DNA from: Gentiana macrophylla | Taxonomy: Eukaryota; Streptophyta; Magnoliopsida; Gentianales; Gentianaceae | Length of the DNA: 64,000 bases | Reading direction: 5' to 3' | Assembly (NCBI GenBank): GCA_026214975.1 | Contig: CM047806.1 | Location: 48,501,947-48,565,946, forward strand | Notes under the pieces: generated by a model | The model's database searches: none | What the model saw: only the letters and a program-made list of their open reading frames with translations | What the model was told of the DNA's origin: nothing | Translations under genes and position numbers: made by a program | Part shown: positions 1 to 11,523 of the stretch, one piece after another | Numbering within the stretch: the stretch's first letter is position 1 | How the letters are laid out: each line of letters opens with the position of its first letter

Positions 1-2088
1 TCGTAGGTGGAGATTCTTACTCAGGCATTACTGTGCCCATTGTCACGCAGCTTATATCTGATGGTAAGCGATTTGTATCGGAATTAGATTTTCATGTAGG
101 ATGATGCACTCGGACTAAAAATATATATATAAAATATCGGTGTGGTGCAGGAAATGATGCTGGGGTAGAGCCAAGGATTGACCTCAAGGTAATTTGTGTT
201 TTTTTCAATCACATTTTCATATCTAAATATCTTCACATGCAGTTGAAGATAAGTGGATGGATTTGAATGTTGAATGTCTTTCAGGGATACTCGTTGGGAA
301 ACCCAATGGTATCGGGTACTGAAATAAACTACCGCGTCCAGTTTGCTCACGGTAAAGGCTTGATTTCTGATGAATTCTATGAGGTCGGTTTTACTCGATA
401 TCTGACAAACTTGTGTTTTCTGTATTATATTATTATTGGTCCATATAAACTAGCTAATAACTGTGGTTAAAAAATTCATAAACACAGACCTTGAAGAAAA
501 CCTGTGGAGAAACAAATTACTTCATAGATCCTCCTAATGCCCTCTGCAGTAAATATGTGGACTACTTTGAACAGGCAGGCAAACATACATTATATTTCTG
601 TGTAACTTTATATTTGTTGATCAAACCGCTAAGTAACACGACATGGACGCATTACGTACGTACATGCGCGCCTTTTTTTTGCAGCTGGTGAGCAATCTTG
701 ATTCTGCACATATTTTGGAGCCTAATTGTCCTCTTGTGAGTCCAAAGCCAAACAAATTATCATCATATGGTGCAAGATCTCTCTACGAAATCCTACGTAT
801 TAAACCTCAACATCTCAATCATCAATGTACTCCGTATACTTGTCGTGTAAGTATGTAGATCTTGTGTGTTCAAGAAACTTTGGTTGAAATTCTTGAATAT
901 AAAATTCTTAATGTTCCTGGTGATTGTAGATGGACAGTTATCACCTTTCTTATTATTGGGCTAATGATGAGCGTGTCCGAGCAGCCCTGCATGTCCGGAA
1001 GGTTCGGTTTTTTTGTGTACCCTTCAGTTAGAATTGGAATTCATGGGCTTAATTATTATCTCTTACAAATTTATGCACACAGGGTACTAAGGGGATGTGG
1101 GAAAGATGCAGTAAAAGTTTGTCTTACACAACGACACGAGGGGACAGTCTATCGTACATTGCAAACCTTAGCATAAAGGGATACAGATCCCTTATATACA
1201 GGTAAAAAAATCATTGTGTCGCTGTACATTTTGTAGACCCGTTAATCATTAATTATTGATTAATACGAGCCTCATTCATAATCATACATTCATCACTGGT
1301 GTATATGAGCTTGTTTCATAGCATAATCTGTGCTTAATTAACTAACAAGTAGAGTGTTCTGATTCAGCGGAGACCATGACATGTTGATACCCTTTTTTGG
1401 AACTGAAGCATGGATTAGGTCACTAAAGTACCCCATTGTTGATGATTGGCGACAATGGATAGTTGAAGGCCAAGTTGCCGGGTTAGTTCACATTTCTTAA
1501 CACACTTTTTTTTTTTTTTTTCCCAATATTAACCTTTAAATTTTCGCTCTTATTTATTCTGGCTTAAATTTAGGCACAATTTCGAATTTTTCCTGTCAGA
1601 ACTTGAGTCAGAAGGTATAAAATATACTTTCTGACCGATATTGGATCTAGAAAACACTTGAATTCTGACTGATATTAAGTCAGAATAACCTACCATATTC
1701 TGATTTATGTAAGGTCAGAATAGCATATACTGTGTGAAAAGATGCTCCATTTCTCGGTCCTAATCTCTTTCACTTTTATAATGTGGTGTATGTCTTTTAC
1801 TTGTTGTATTATATATAAAAGGTGACAAAGATATGTTTGCAATTTTCAAGAGTTTTTTTAATTTTCATCTCTTAAAATTATGACAATGGACCCCTAAAAA
1901 AAAAAAAATTAATAATAATAATAATAATAATAATAAATTTTTATTTATTATTGTTTTTTTTAATGACGAGGGACATGCCAAAAGAGACATATTAATTTGG
2001 ACTAGTGCAATCTTCTTGTAGGTATACAAGGACCTATGCAAACAATTTGACATTTGCAACTGTCAAGGTTAGCAATTTCTGTTCTTTT

Positions 2089-2135
<47 letters not shown>

Positions 2136-2232
2136 AATAAATAACTCACCCCCTCTCCCTCCGCTCATACTGCATCAGGGAGCAGGGCATACTGCGCCAG
2201 AGTACAAGGGTAAGAGTGTAAAGCGTGTTTGA
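1..2232 (+). CDS. Serine carboxypeptidase-like (SCPL, clade IA-like) gene copy A, 3' part, frameshifted C-terminus
   Basis: Ten exons are visible: 1-63, 151-188, 285-383, 488-574, 685-846, 930-1001, 1083-1201, 1368-1481, 2022-2067 and 2179-2232. The window opens inside the exon with the nucleophile motif GGDSYSG. The catalytic Asp is in SGDHDM (exon at 1368) and the catalytic His in GAGHTAPEY (last exon). GGDSYSG and HTAPEY are typical of clade IA SCPLs, many of which are vacuolar acyltransferases that use 1-O-glucose esters; the substrate cannot be inferred. Exons align one-to-one with copy B about 15.96 kb downstream. In the last exon copy A lacks two bases relative to copy B, so the frame after APEYKG changes and stops at 2230-2232, losing the usual ~17-residue C-terminal end. 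The 5' exons lie outside the window. The exon ending at 574 uses a GC donor. It could be a functional variant or a decaying copy. Confidence 0.88.
2090..2147. repeat. (AAT)n/(AAAT)n microsatellite in last intron of SCPL copy A
   Basis: A run of AAT units followed by AAAT units. The same intron of copy B has a homologous but shorter AAT tract at about 18,144-18,182. A second AAT tract lies at 1,912-1,935 in the preceding part of the intron. Confidence 0.9.
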
Positions 2233-2439
2233 AAGATGGATATCTTCATGCCCCTCTAGTCAGGTTATATCTTCACACTTCATTGATCACCCAACAACAA
2301 AGACACTGTCGGCTCGGGTCACCGCAATCGACAGGAATATATAAATAATTAAATTTAGAATAAGAATTATATCTTTAAAAAAAAAATTATGTTTAGCCAT
2401 CAAGCAAAAGTAGTTTAATTGTAATTTCAATCAATTCTG

Positions 2440-2690
2440 TTGAGAATTTTGAAAGCGATGTTATGAAATAATATCAATTATGGATTATCTATTATTCTGA
2501 TTGATTTTACGTAGATTTTGGATTCATTCAAATTATTGGATTCACATTGTAATATCTATTATAAATACCTCTTTACCTTTGGAATAAGACACAAACATTT
2601 CTAGTAACTCCTCCGTACCTTGTTTTCTTTATTCTTTCTTTTATTAATTTTATAATACGTTATCAGTACGACACTCTACCGATAGAGTAT
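2440..2690 (+). mobile_element. LTR-like segment of a decayed Copia element
   Basis: AT-rich, promoter-like stretch downstream of SCPL copy A. It has a TATA-type box (ATTATAAATACC, about 2,560) followed by a leader ending in ATACGTTATCAGTACGA, a sequence that resembles the LTR/primer-site junction of some plant Copia elements. It sits directly upstream of a degenerate Copia gag at about 2,870. No matching second LTR was found in the window, so the boundaries are approximate. Confidence 0.45.
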
Positions 2691-2869
2691 TCAAACCAGA
2701 TCTACTGATAGAGTATTCCAACCAGATCTACTAATGGAGTGTTCCAAGCAGAGAACCAGAGGTAAAATTTTATTGGTAATCCATTAGTATTCTAGTTTTT
2801 TTTATGACTAACATTATCAAACAATAATTCTTACCTCTAAAACATTGGGGATAAATAATTTATCATGAG

Positions 2870-3500
2870 CCATGAACGCATTTGGAATCTATGGATCTTG
2901 GTAAAACAATTGTCATTAATAATATTGAGACAAACCAAGACCGTTCAAAGGCCATGATTTTCTTCGTCATCATTTTGATGAGGGGTTGAAGTTTTTAACG
3001 GTGAAAGATCCGTATAAATTATGGAAACATTTGAACAGCGGTGAAAGATCCGTATGAATTGTAGAACTATTTGAAAGAAAAGTTCAAGATTCACACAAAT
3101 TGTGGAACCATTTGAAAGAAAGGTTCGATCGCTTGAGGTTGGTCGTTTTACCGAAAGCCATAAATGATTGACTCAACCTCTTAAATCTGTCACTGAATAT
3201 AATTCAGTCATATACCACGGTTGAAATTATGTGGTGAAAAGGGGACAGATCCTTGTGAGATTTTTTTAAAGGGATTTTCTGATCTCATCCCATGTTCTAC
3301 TACTGGCGGAACTAGCAAAACAATGAGTTGTTCATGAAAACTAATTAGTGTCGTCCTGCTAATATCAGTCCATTTCTTGGAGTGAATGTGACAAAAATCT
3401 TTAAGACGTGATCCCGGTGGAGACCGTGGTAGAGGCTGTGGTCACGGACGCAGTCAATGGAAAATACATGATCTATCATAATGATAATCATGACTAGAAA
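2870..3500 (+). pseudogene. Degenerate Copia gag (UBN2-type) remnant
   Basis: Reading across several stops and frame changes gives a recognisable UBN2-type gag: a DPYKLWKHL-like motif, ERFDRLR, VVLPKAINDW, LKSVTEYNS and LKLCGE-like blocks, in family order, followed by a GRG-rich stretch near 3,420. The segment encoding the DPYKLW block is repeated three times with changes (2,995-3,120), an internal duplication. The protease that should follow appears only at about 9,381, after roughly 5.9 kb of other sequence. Confidence 0.65.
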
Positions 3501-4139
3501 TAAATTATGATAATCATGACAAGAAACATATGATCTTTTAGAAGATCACACCACATATCAGAGTTAGTGGGGATTTCTAGAAATTGTTTATACAATGCAT
3601 TCAAAATTTAAGCATCATTTATTAATAAATAAATTGTTTCTTGCCTTGGCGTTATTTTGATACGGCGCGAGATTTTAAAAAGGTTAAACCCTAACCTTGA
3701 GAGTCCCCACTCCGCCGATCCCTCAGCTGAGTGAAGAATGTTAACCAGGATCTCCCAGTAGCTTAGAATCATGGGTTTGCCACAAAGGGTACAATTCGAC
3801 CCCTTTGCACGCGAGATATTATTATTGTTTGTACGTTGTTTTATATTTTTGCGATATAATTATCACTATAAAGTTGATATTGTATGAAAAACAAGAACAC
3901 GATATTCCTATAACATTTAGTTAATCGATTTGACATTAACCATAAATATACAATCTTTATGTGATCATTACAGTAATTAATGAAGTCATTATATTTTTGA
4001 CAGCTGCATTCGCATTAACTTTAATTATGTAAATAATATATGTTCATTCAATCAATATTATGGTGGTTTTCCTTTTTTTTTTTTTTTTTTTTTTCTCCTA
4101 TAGCTAATGATAAATATCTGCATATGATAAGTCCGAAAA
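3501..4139. other. Unassigned AT-rich sequence with a divergent direct repeat
   Basis: No gene seen. Bases 3,895-4,035 resemble 8,985-9,150 (shared GTGATCATTA, a long T stretch and the GACAGCTG/GGCAGCTG block). These two divergent copies flank the probable Helitron. A T tract lies at about 4,072-4,094. The stretch 3,660-3,830 is less AT-rich but matched nothing I know. Confidence 0.4.
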
Positions 4140-4309
4140 TCTCTTAATGATTGACAGTACTAAAATTTGTTTTAGTTTTGGAAATCGGTTAAAACATAGT
4201 ATCGTATATCTTCAATATACTCTGCAGTATATTAATTGCGCAAATCATGTTGACAATTTTGTCCTGTAGTGAGTTTTATGTTTTTATTTTTTTTGCTTGG
4301 TAAAATGGA

Positions 4310-5130
4310 GCAGCGTCGTTTTGTTCATTGCCACCACCGTCTTCTTCCCCGAAGAAGATCGAGCCAACATTGCCACTCACGGTTTGCCGACATAGAGATG
4401 ATATATCTCTGTTAAACTTTAGACTCAACCCCAATTCATGTCCTCCCACTTTCCGTCTCCTTCTTCTCTCCTTTGTGCTTCGGCGTTGGTATGTTAGCGG
4501 GATTGGTGAACAACGTCGTAATGCTATCATCTGGCGTCGTCTTCTCCACATTCGGATCGGTAGATGGAGCTGCAGTGCGTGGCTACCGGTAATCATTGCC
4601 GTGAGGCTTTCCAACGCCTTTTGAGAAGATACGTGCTTGCCAATGATGTTCTATCAACATCATTCGAAAATATCACTCGTGAATCGCTTTATCGAGGAAG
4701 TTTTTGTCGTTAATTTTGTAGTTCATGCTAAGCTGGTCGAATTTACTCTGTCGATGCTTAAAATATGATTCTCTGTTAATCTTATGCTTAAATTTCATAA
4801 ATCGTGTTTTAATGGTCTATTTATTTATGCATGCCTAATAGTGTGACAGTTGATGTTCATACTGTTTTACTGAAGCTCTCTGTGTTAAAGATCTGAACTT
4901 TTATATGCTTTTGTGTTTCTGGTATGTTTTTTATGTAAACATGTTGACTAAATACTTAATTAAATCTCTGTTTTATGGCTGAGTCTCAATATGCTCTCTG
5001 TATAGTTTTGTGTCTTCTTCTGTAAAATGTTTCTTCTATTTTTGTACATTAACAATTTTGTTTTTTTGATTTGAAGGTTATGACAATCTTATCTGTAGTT
5101 GTTGGCTGGGCTGAAACTTAGTCATGATTA
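4310..5130 (+). other. Exon-like GC-richer segment and AT-rich intron-like sequence, gene unknown
   Basis: Bases 4,310-4,700 are less AT-rich than the surroundings and open in more than one frame on both strands, resembling a captured 5' exon or UTR. I do not recognise any of the translations. From 4,700 to 5,130 the sequence is AT-rich and intron-like. Confidence 0.3.
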
Positions 5131-5173
5131 GGTGCTGCTTTTGAGGATGTTTGAAATCTGAAATTTATACTAG

Positions 5174-5572
5174 CTTTTGCAGGAAAATCTCGATTATCGA
5201 CTCTTTGAAGAAGGGATCAATGGATTTGAAACTAAGTTATTCAAGTTCTTTTTCCCAAAGAAGTCCCGCTCTAACGACCCGACGAGTCATCTACTTAAAA
5301 AGAACCTCGATATTGAGAACCAATATTACAACTCAAAAGGTTTTCATTTTATTTGCTACGTGATTTTCATGCAGCAGACTTGTTTGGATTGTTTTTTGGG
5401 TCTATAGTCTAGGCTAGCTGTTTTTGGGTTTTTGTTCTTTGATATGGATGTATTCTCGATTGTTCTTTTAAATCTTACTGCTTGGTAACTTCGTGTTGAA
5501 TTGATATTTGGGTTTATTTGAATTCGCAGTGGTATGGATGGTTCAGAACGAGAACAAGGACACTCCATTTCA
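5174..5572 (+). pseudogene. Captured exon pair of an unrecognised gene
   Basis: An open segment from a TTGCAG acceptor (5,173) to an AAAAG/GT donor (about 5,340) reads as a hydrophilic peptide beginning ENLDYRLFEEG and ending NQYYNSK. A second short exon may start after the CGCAG acceptor at about 5,529. The splice-like borders suggest copied genomic DNA rather than cDNA. I do not recognise the protein. No start codon context or upstream exon was found, so it is probably a fragment carried by the surrounding element. Confidence 0.3.
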
Positions 5573-5777
5573 AAATGGCTTCATAGGCTAATTTCAACTC
5601 ATTTCGATACTTCCATCACGGTTACTCGTTTATTTCCAATGACCATTGAATTGATTGATATCGTATCACGGCCTTTAACGTGTTTTTAGGAAGAATGGTT
5701 TTTAGTAATTTGGTTTTGAAAAGCGAGGCGGATTGATTGTTATTTTGGTGCGATTGATTGATTGATTAATTGATTGA

Positions 5778-7119
5778 ATGGATCTTTGCTTCGAGACATC
5801 TCGAGAGCAGTCAAATTTGTGATCAATTGGGACAAGTAAGATTTCATTTTGGACTTTTAAGCTCTAAGTCGATTTATACTTGATTACCCGTTCTATTTTA
5901 TTTGTTTATCTATTTTTGCTAATTGATTACAAATATCGCAAATGATGCTTCCACTTTTGGATTATGAAGCTTAACATGGTTTCACATTTTTGCTTTTACG
6001 ATTACGTGTTTATTTTGGTACATAAGTTTATTCTGGAATCAATTTTTTATGTATACGTTAGTTTCCTTATGAAGTCTCCTTCCTTGTTTTTAACTTTAAG
6101 CTGTTGTATTGGACTATAATTTTGAACATGTGCTCGTAGGAATGTTTTATATCATATACAGGTTTTTCACCAAAAGTGTTCTTCTGCTGAGAACTAAAGG
6201 AATGATTGTTAATTTTAGATGTATATGTTAATTACCTTATGAAGTATCATTCCTTAGTATTCCACTTTATGCTGCGGTATGGGACCATGATTTTTGGGCA
6301 GGTGCTTGCAGAAATGTTTTTCTTTCAAGTAGAGAGTGCATTTATGCCGTATGCAATTTTTAAGACTCAAGTGTTCTTCTACTGAGAGCTGAAGGAATGT
6401 TTATCAACAAGTTTCTCCATTTGTATAAGGAAATGCGATTTATACATGGGAAGAAGGCTTCATTAATGCTTTGATATTTTAGAGATTTTCCCAGAAATGT
6501 GATGCAATTAGGATCGTGTTTTTTAATTGGATTTCCCAAATTTACGAGGCTCTTATGTCTGAGATGTTTAATAGGCGTCGAGTGTGTGACAAATGGGACG
6601 ATTATTTCGTTGTTAGACTTGAGGCGATTACAAAGGCCATTTTCGGACTTCATTGGTCATCTATGAATCTGCGTGTTAATGCGTATTAATGCTAAACACT
6701 ATTGAAGGATTTTTGCACCTCGTGTCACTATTATTCTTTTTTCTTGTTGTGCCTTTTGACGGAAAAAGTCGATGTTTGCTTATGAAGTTTTTCACTATTT
6801 CTCTTGCAGGCTTGACAAAACAAAGTTTTATGTTGTCGGTCTTTGGAATTTTCTTTGGTATCACAGTTGGACTTTATCCTATCTCGGTTGTGAAGACAAT
6901 GTTACAAGTTGCTTCTAAGGATGTTATGGAAAGGGATGCGATTTCTATTTTCAAAAGTATATTGAAAAACAGATGGAGTTACTGGTCTCTACAGAGGTTT
7001 TGGCACCGTAATTCTTGGGGCAATTCCTACTAGGATTTTATTTCTCCTTTGCATTAGAGACTACAAAAGTTGTTGCCTTCAAGATGATTGAACCTTTCAA
7101 ATTAAATGAGCCTACCCGG
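5778..7119 (+). pseudogene. Mitochondrial carrier family (SLC25A44-like) gene fragment, frame-broken
   Basis: A short 5' exon ends at 5,835 (reads VINWDK) and splices to an exon at 6,810 (LDKTKFYVVG). The next blocks are GITVGLYPISVVKT, LQVASKDVMERDA, a GLYRGFGT-like block, GAIPTRI and FALETTKVVAFK, ending at NEPTR near 7,119. This is the start of a plant mitochondrial carrier; the signature Px[DE]xxK is represented by PISVVKT. At least two frame changes are visible, one right after YVVG (about 6,840) and one in the LYRGFG region (about 6,970-7,005). The protein stops after the first third, since the remaining carrier repeats are absent. The retained intron (5,836-6,809) shows it was captured as DNA. 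Pseudogene. Confidence 0.75.
6051..6400 (+). repeat. Diverged ~175-bp tandem duplication inside the captured carrier intron
   Basis: Bases 6,051-6,205 and 6,222-6,397 align. Both contain CCTTATGAAGT, a GGAATGTTTT/AAATGTTTTT block and the sequence GTGTTCTTCT-CTGAGA followed by AAGGAATG. The two units differ at many positions, so the duplication is old. Confidence 0.6.
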
Positions 7120-8890
7120 CAAATTTACATTGTCCTGTTTGTTGGTTGTGCAGTGTTCGATCGGGTGCTCGGGGACTGTTTCTGCATACTTTTCGATTCC
7201 CTGGTGTTTGTTAGTCTGCCTTTCTGGTATGTGCTTTTATTTCGCACGCTGTACGTTGTGTTGTTGGCGTACATCTACGCACCCTTTCGCTTTAGAGTTG
7301 TCTTATTCACTTGCTCGGCCTACCTGTGTCACACATTGGCTTGTTCACATAGTCCTTCAATACATTTCATAGTAAACATGTTATTACGCCAAATGCCATA
7401 GTAAAAAACCATCATGGTTGTTGGTCGTGTAGGCCTACTAAATATTTGGGTTATTTGCTTCTTTATTTCTTGTTCAGATTGCGGCCACTCTCTGTAGATT
7501 CCCATTCGCATAGAATCGAAACTTCGGTGGCAATCGAGTACGGAGGTGCTCGTAAAAGCAGGGACGAGGAAGGTGGTGGTTACTTAATGGCTTCAGCGGC
7601 AAGATGTATAAGCCAGGTTTCTGCGCTCCTTTTTTTCCTATCTTGTTACTGATTGTTTCTCTATTTAATTGCGTTCTTCAGTAGTTGGTAGTTGAATTCT
7701 AGGGTTATTATGTGGTTTAAAATAGAGATATGCTTGTGTCATGAAATACAAGCTTACGAATCTGGACTTTGTTCTGCTTTTGCTTATTTGCTAGCTTACT
7801 GCTTTTGGTTGATTTGTATTTCTATGGGTCTTTACATTGTTTGAGTTATGGTTTTTATGGTCTCAGGGTATTAAATCTTATGTTGGAGTTAGCAAAACAT
7901 TTGAGTTGTAATTTATTCCGTTTCTCTGTTAAAAATACTATTAACTTGCAAGACTTTTTATTGCTAGAACTTGGATTTATAAGCTCTTGATTATGTTTAC
8001 TTGAATAAGAGGGAGGGGGGGGGGGGGTGAATGGATGATGGCGTTATTACCTATCTTTTGGAGTATGAATGCTTTTTTGTGCTGTACAATCAATTAATTT
8101 GATATTACTAAATCATGTAGGAGTTTAGTTTATGATACTAAAGAGTGATAGTTAAATATTTTACCTAATTGTAAAATTAATAGCTGAGGAAAAGTTTAAC
8201 TAAAACATGGTTAATACATCAGATGGTACAGAACTAGGGATATATGCGTATCCATCTCTAGGTTTTGGGAATTCATTCTCCTTCAAATTTGAGGACTTTA
8301 AAGACCGTGTGCACAGATTTCATTTTGTAGTTGTATCCATCTGCGGTGGTGGTAAATGCCATTGATCGATGCTGTTTTGTGCTTTTGGGGATGGAAAAAA
8401 AAAGAGAAAAAGTCCTAGATGTTATGTGAGACTTTATATCAGCTACTTTAAGCTGCGTAGCTATCTTTCTTTATTTAGATCCCCCTATTTTTGAATGGAT
8501 CTTTTGTTTCCTGTTAGGTTTATGTGTACTTCCTTCTAATGATCCCCTTTTTTCGCGTCTTTGGATTTGTTAATATGATCAGGCTCTTATAAGTTGCTTA
8601 CATGTTCAGTAGTTTAACTGACATTTGTGCCTCTCTTTGACTTTCAATCTTATGGCGTGGTTAGGTTAGTCCATTTCTAACTGAGGAAACTCCATGTTGT
8701 CAATTTTGAGTCTTACATGATCATTTTGCAGTTATACTTTCGGGCATAGCTTTACAGTGAACAGTTTCTGTGGTTCATTTTAGTTAGATGTACATCATCT
8801 TAGGATTGTAGCATGATAATGAAAAACCATTCTTGGAAGGAAAAAAAAGGCAACTATCTTCGAGTGCCTATTCTTTTGATATTAATACAA
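7120..8890 (+). other. Helitron interior downstream of the carrier fragment
   Basis: Mixed sequence with short open stretches (7,120-7,400 and 7,485-7,650) that I could not match to a family. A short Ala-rich peptide (MASAARCISQV) precedes a possible splice donor at about 7,616. A G run occurs at 8,014-8,027. The rest is AT-rich and intron-like. Confidence 0.3.
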
Positions 8891-8903
8891 CCTACGGGCC
8901 TCA

Positions 8904-8931
8904 CCGTGCAGAGCACGGACGGTCCACTAGT
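8904..8931 (+). other. Helitron 3' terminal hairpin and CTAG end
   Basis: Stem CCGTGC (8,904-8,909), loop AGA, stem GCACGG (8,913-8,918), an 8-nt spacer, CTAG (8,927-8,930), then T. Helitrons end in CTRR preceded by such a hairpin and insert between A and T. Confidence 0.65.
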
Positions 8932-9380
8932 AAATGCTTAAATACTCTTAGCAGTTCACTTTATGGTATACTAATTCCCGTGATAACATTGACATTACAT
9001 GAAAAAAAAATCATATATCCAAGCGATTTAGACATTTGATAGATATTAGACAATGGTTGTGTGATCATTAAAGTGATTAACGCAATCGTTGCATATTTTT
9101 TTCTTTTTTTGGCAGCTGTTTTATGACAACATATTATAATATCACATTAATGAATGAAATTATACATAATGATTGATTCACTAATTTTAATATTGAATCA
9201 TTGTCTATTGGATCGGTTAGCATTTTTAATATCAGTTTGATTTGCTTGAAATGATAATATATTATTTGCTTTATTAATTATTGTGATTCATTTATATTAT
9301 GTGACAATTGTCATCTTTTGGAACAAATTATTGCTCATTTCATTATGAAGAAAAATGGATCCGGAACGTGAGATCAATTA

Positions 9381-9864
9381 ATTTGCCTCATCGATAGTAC
9401 GACACACACATTATATTGAGAAACAAGTTCTCAAAAGAATGTATGGGAGATGCAAATGTTGATGAATAAAGTTGGTGTTGCAATAATACTTGGAGTATCA
9501 CTTTAATCTCTATTTGGGCCCGTAAGATGCTAACACTTTTAGACTTGGTGTAATGGTTGACTTCCAAGATGTTGGGGTCATTTGATTGGTTTTATAATAC
9601 GTGACTTTGGCTTAGTATCTTGCTAGCCTTAGCTCTTTCTAATAAAAATGTTGTTGTTCAAAAATAAATAAATGCAAGTGCTATATTGAACAAAATAGTT
9701 TGAAATAAAGCACTACTCTCTTCCAAATCTCAAAAATATCCTTTTGAGTAATATGAGTATCATATCGAGATTGAGACAAATAAAGAGCAATATTTCAAAA
9801 ATGATGAGATATATCCATTCCACGAAGAGAATGTAGTCGATACTATATGTATCATTTAAAACAA

Positions 9865-9950
<86 letters not shown>

Positions 9951-10240
9951 CATGTTATATGAGATGCGTCACATTCATTCCGTGAAATGAATGCGACAAA
10001 ATTAAATATTCAAGATGAATATGGTGATTTTGAGTATTTTGGCTATTGTGGTTATGACCATTCTTTATGTGAGAATTATGATGAAAAAAGCATTCATCAG
10101 AATTTGGTTGGTGATTCAATAACATTGGCATAACCTGAAATATTGTATCCATAATTGTGAGAAGGGTAGATTTTATGCACATTTTGCATAAATCAAATAT
10201 TTTATGAGAAAAATGGATAAATGAACCAAAAGTTCAATGT
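9381..10240 (+). mobile_element. Copia remnant (protease start and following region), duplicate of 18,386-19,066
   Basis: The segment begins with a frame reading CLIDSTTHT, the start of a Copia aspartic protease (DS-TTHT class), then decays. It is homologous over its whole length to 18,386-19,066 downstream of SCPL copy B, including the block around GGTGATTTTGAGTATTTTGG. The copies differ by extra sequence at 9,470-9,680 in this one and by different microsatellites. Homology stops near 10,240. Confidence 0.65.
9867..9950. repeat. (AT)n microsatellite, about 84 bp
   Basis: Nearly pure AT dinucleotide run with one G interruption near the end. The duplicate copy at 18,679-18,778 carries (CA)n(TA)n at the same place. 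Confidence 0.95.
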
Positions 10241-10505
10241 CTTTGATCTGTAGACACGTCCTGGACAAGGTTGAATGCGTCGTGGGTACCAAAAATGGGC
10301 CATCGAAGCGAGAGCGCGTGCTTGGTTCGGCGTGTCGGAAGACACAGGGCATACCTGGGATGTGTGGGACATGTCTGGACACTCTGGGACATGTTTGGGG
10401 CATGTCTCAAGGTGCAGATCAGGCCGCTTTATTGAGGGTGGTGCTCGGTTCAGCGAGCCAACTCCCTCCCACACCCCCCCCCCCAAATAAAACTTTGAAA
10501 GCGTG
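10241..10505. other. GC-rich island with internal short repeats
   Basis: Markedly GC-richer than its flanks. The motif GGGACATGT and its variants recur several times between 10,335 and 10,412, separated by roughly 20-25 bp. It ends in a C run (10,476-10,486). It starts exactly where homology with the copy B flank ends. Overlapping open frames on both strands look like a side effect of composition. Confidence 0.4.
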
Positions 10506-11500
10506 ATTTTGATGAAGTCGGGGATCTTGGAGCATTTTTATAGACTTTTAGAGCTTATGTCGGTTTTCCGAAAATTTGGAGGAAAATAAAAACTAAAAAA
10601 AAAAAAAAAAAGGAAAAGAAATTTTGAATGAACTAAAATCACTTCTTACTTAAGGAGTGAGGGGTTTTACAAAATATATAAATCAACATTTAATATAGTG
10701 GAATTTTTTATAGCATAAAAAAAGGGGAGTGGTTTAAAAGGACAAAAAAGAGGGGGAAAATAGAAAACAGGACAGTGAAAATATAAATTGGGTAATAAGG
10801 ATAAATTCACTATTCATAACCCTAAATCCATTTTTTCTTTGCGATGGAAGGCCGCCTCAAATCTAATGTTTACTATCACGGTGGAATAATGATATGTCAT
10901 TTTTATCCGAAAAACAAAATTCCATTGTCCTTTTTTTTTTTCCATATTTCTATGTTCAAATTGTCTTTTTTAACAATAAAACCATTAAAAAAAAAAAAAA
11001 AAAGACTTTCTATCCCGGTGGATTTATAAATATTCTCTACTACTCAAGTGCAAAATTCTTTCCAAAAAAAATAATATATGCATATAATTGAATATTCAAA
11101 ACATGGTAATTCTTTCACCATACCTTTTGATTTTTTTGTGAAGTCATTTCCGAGATCATCTTCGTAAAACCAACAAAAAAATTGATCTGCCTATTAAATT
11201 TTTAGTAGAATGTGTGCTATAATGAAACAATGGAATAATATATTTGGATTATATATATTCCACTATTGTGAATAGTGAATTTGAATGTTGATTCTATTAT
11301 TTCACGGCAGCGAATAATGGATTTCACGGCAGTGAACTTCAGGTAGAGAACAAAAATATTGGCAAGGTGAACTTTGATAGAGACTCCCGGATCATCCATC
11401 ATGGTCTTTTTAATCAAGGGGAGGATTATTCTTATCTTGGAAGCATCATAGTAGATTGTCGTGAACTCTTGCCTACTTTCGTGGTTGTTCCTTTTCTTTC
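10506..11500. other. AT-rich intergenic stretch
   Basis: No gene seen. It contains A runs (about 10,595-10,612 and 10,986-11,003) and T runs. Near 11,300-11,335 the word TTTCACGGCAG is repeated twice 28 bp apart. Nothing else is recognisable. Confidence 0.5.
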
Positions 11501-11523
11501 ATTAAAAACAAGACAATATGGCA

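Larger units (their letters stand above)
4140..8930 (+). mobile_element. Probable non-autonomous Helitron carrying captured gene fragments
   Basis: The 3' end has the Helitron signature: a 6-bp stem hairpin CCGTGC-AGA-GCACGG at 8,904-8,918, then 8 nt, then CTAG at 8,927-8,930 followed by T. The body contains intron-bearing pieces of at least one host gene (a mitochondrial carrier, 5,778-7,119) and exon-like pieces of unknown genes, as expected of gene-capturing Helitrons. No RepHel protein is visible, so it would be non-autonomous. The 5' end is uncertain: TC dinucleotides preceded by A occur at 4,140 and 4,209, and either could be the terminus. The whole block is absent from the equivalent place after SCPL copy B. 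Confidence 0.55.

Noticed and set aside
3640..3840. A reverse-oriented SINE (GGTCGAATTGTACC on the - strand)
   Set aside because: There is no A box at the right distance, no poly(A), and no flanking duplication.
4276..4624. Overlapping ~100-codon frames on both strands
   Set aside because: Both strands are open over the same GC-richer patch. Neither translation is recognisable. Treated as a possible captured exon only.
10202..10506. Four overlapping open frames on both strands
   Set aside because: They arise from the GC-rich, stop-poor repeat island. No protein family is visible.
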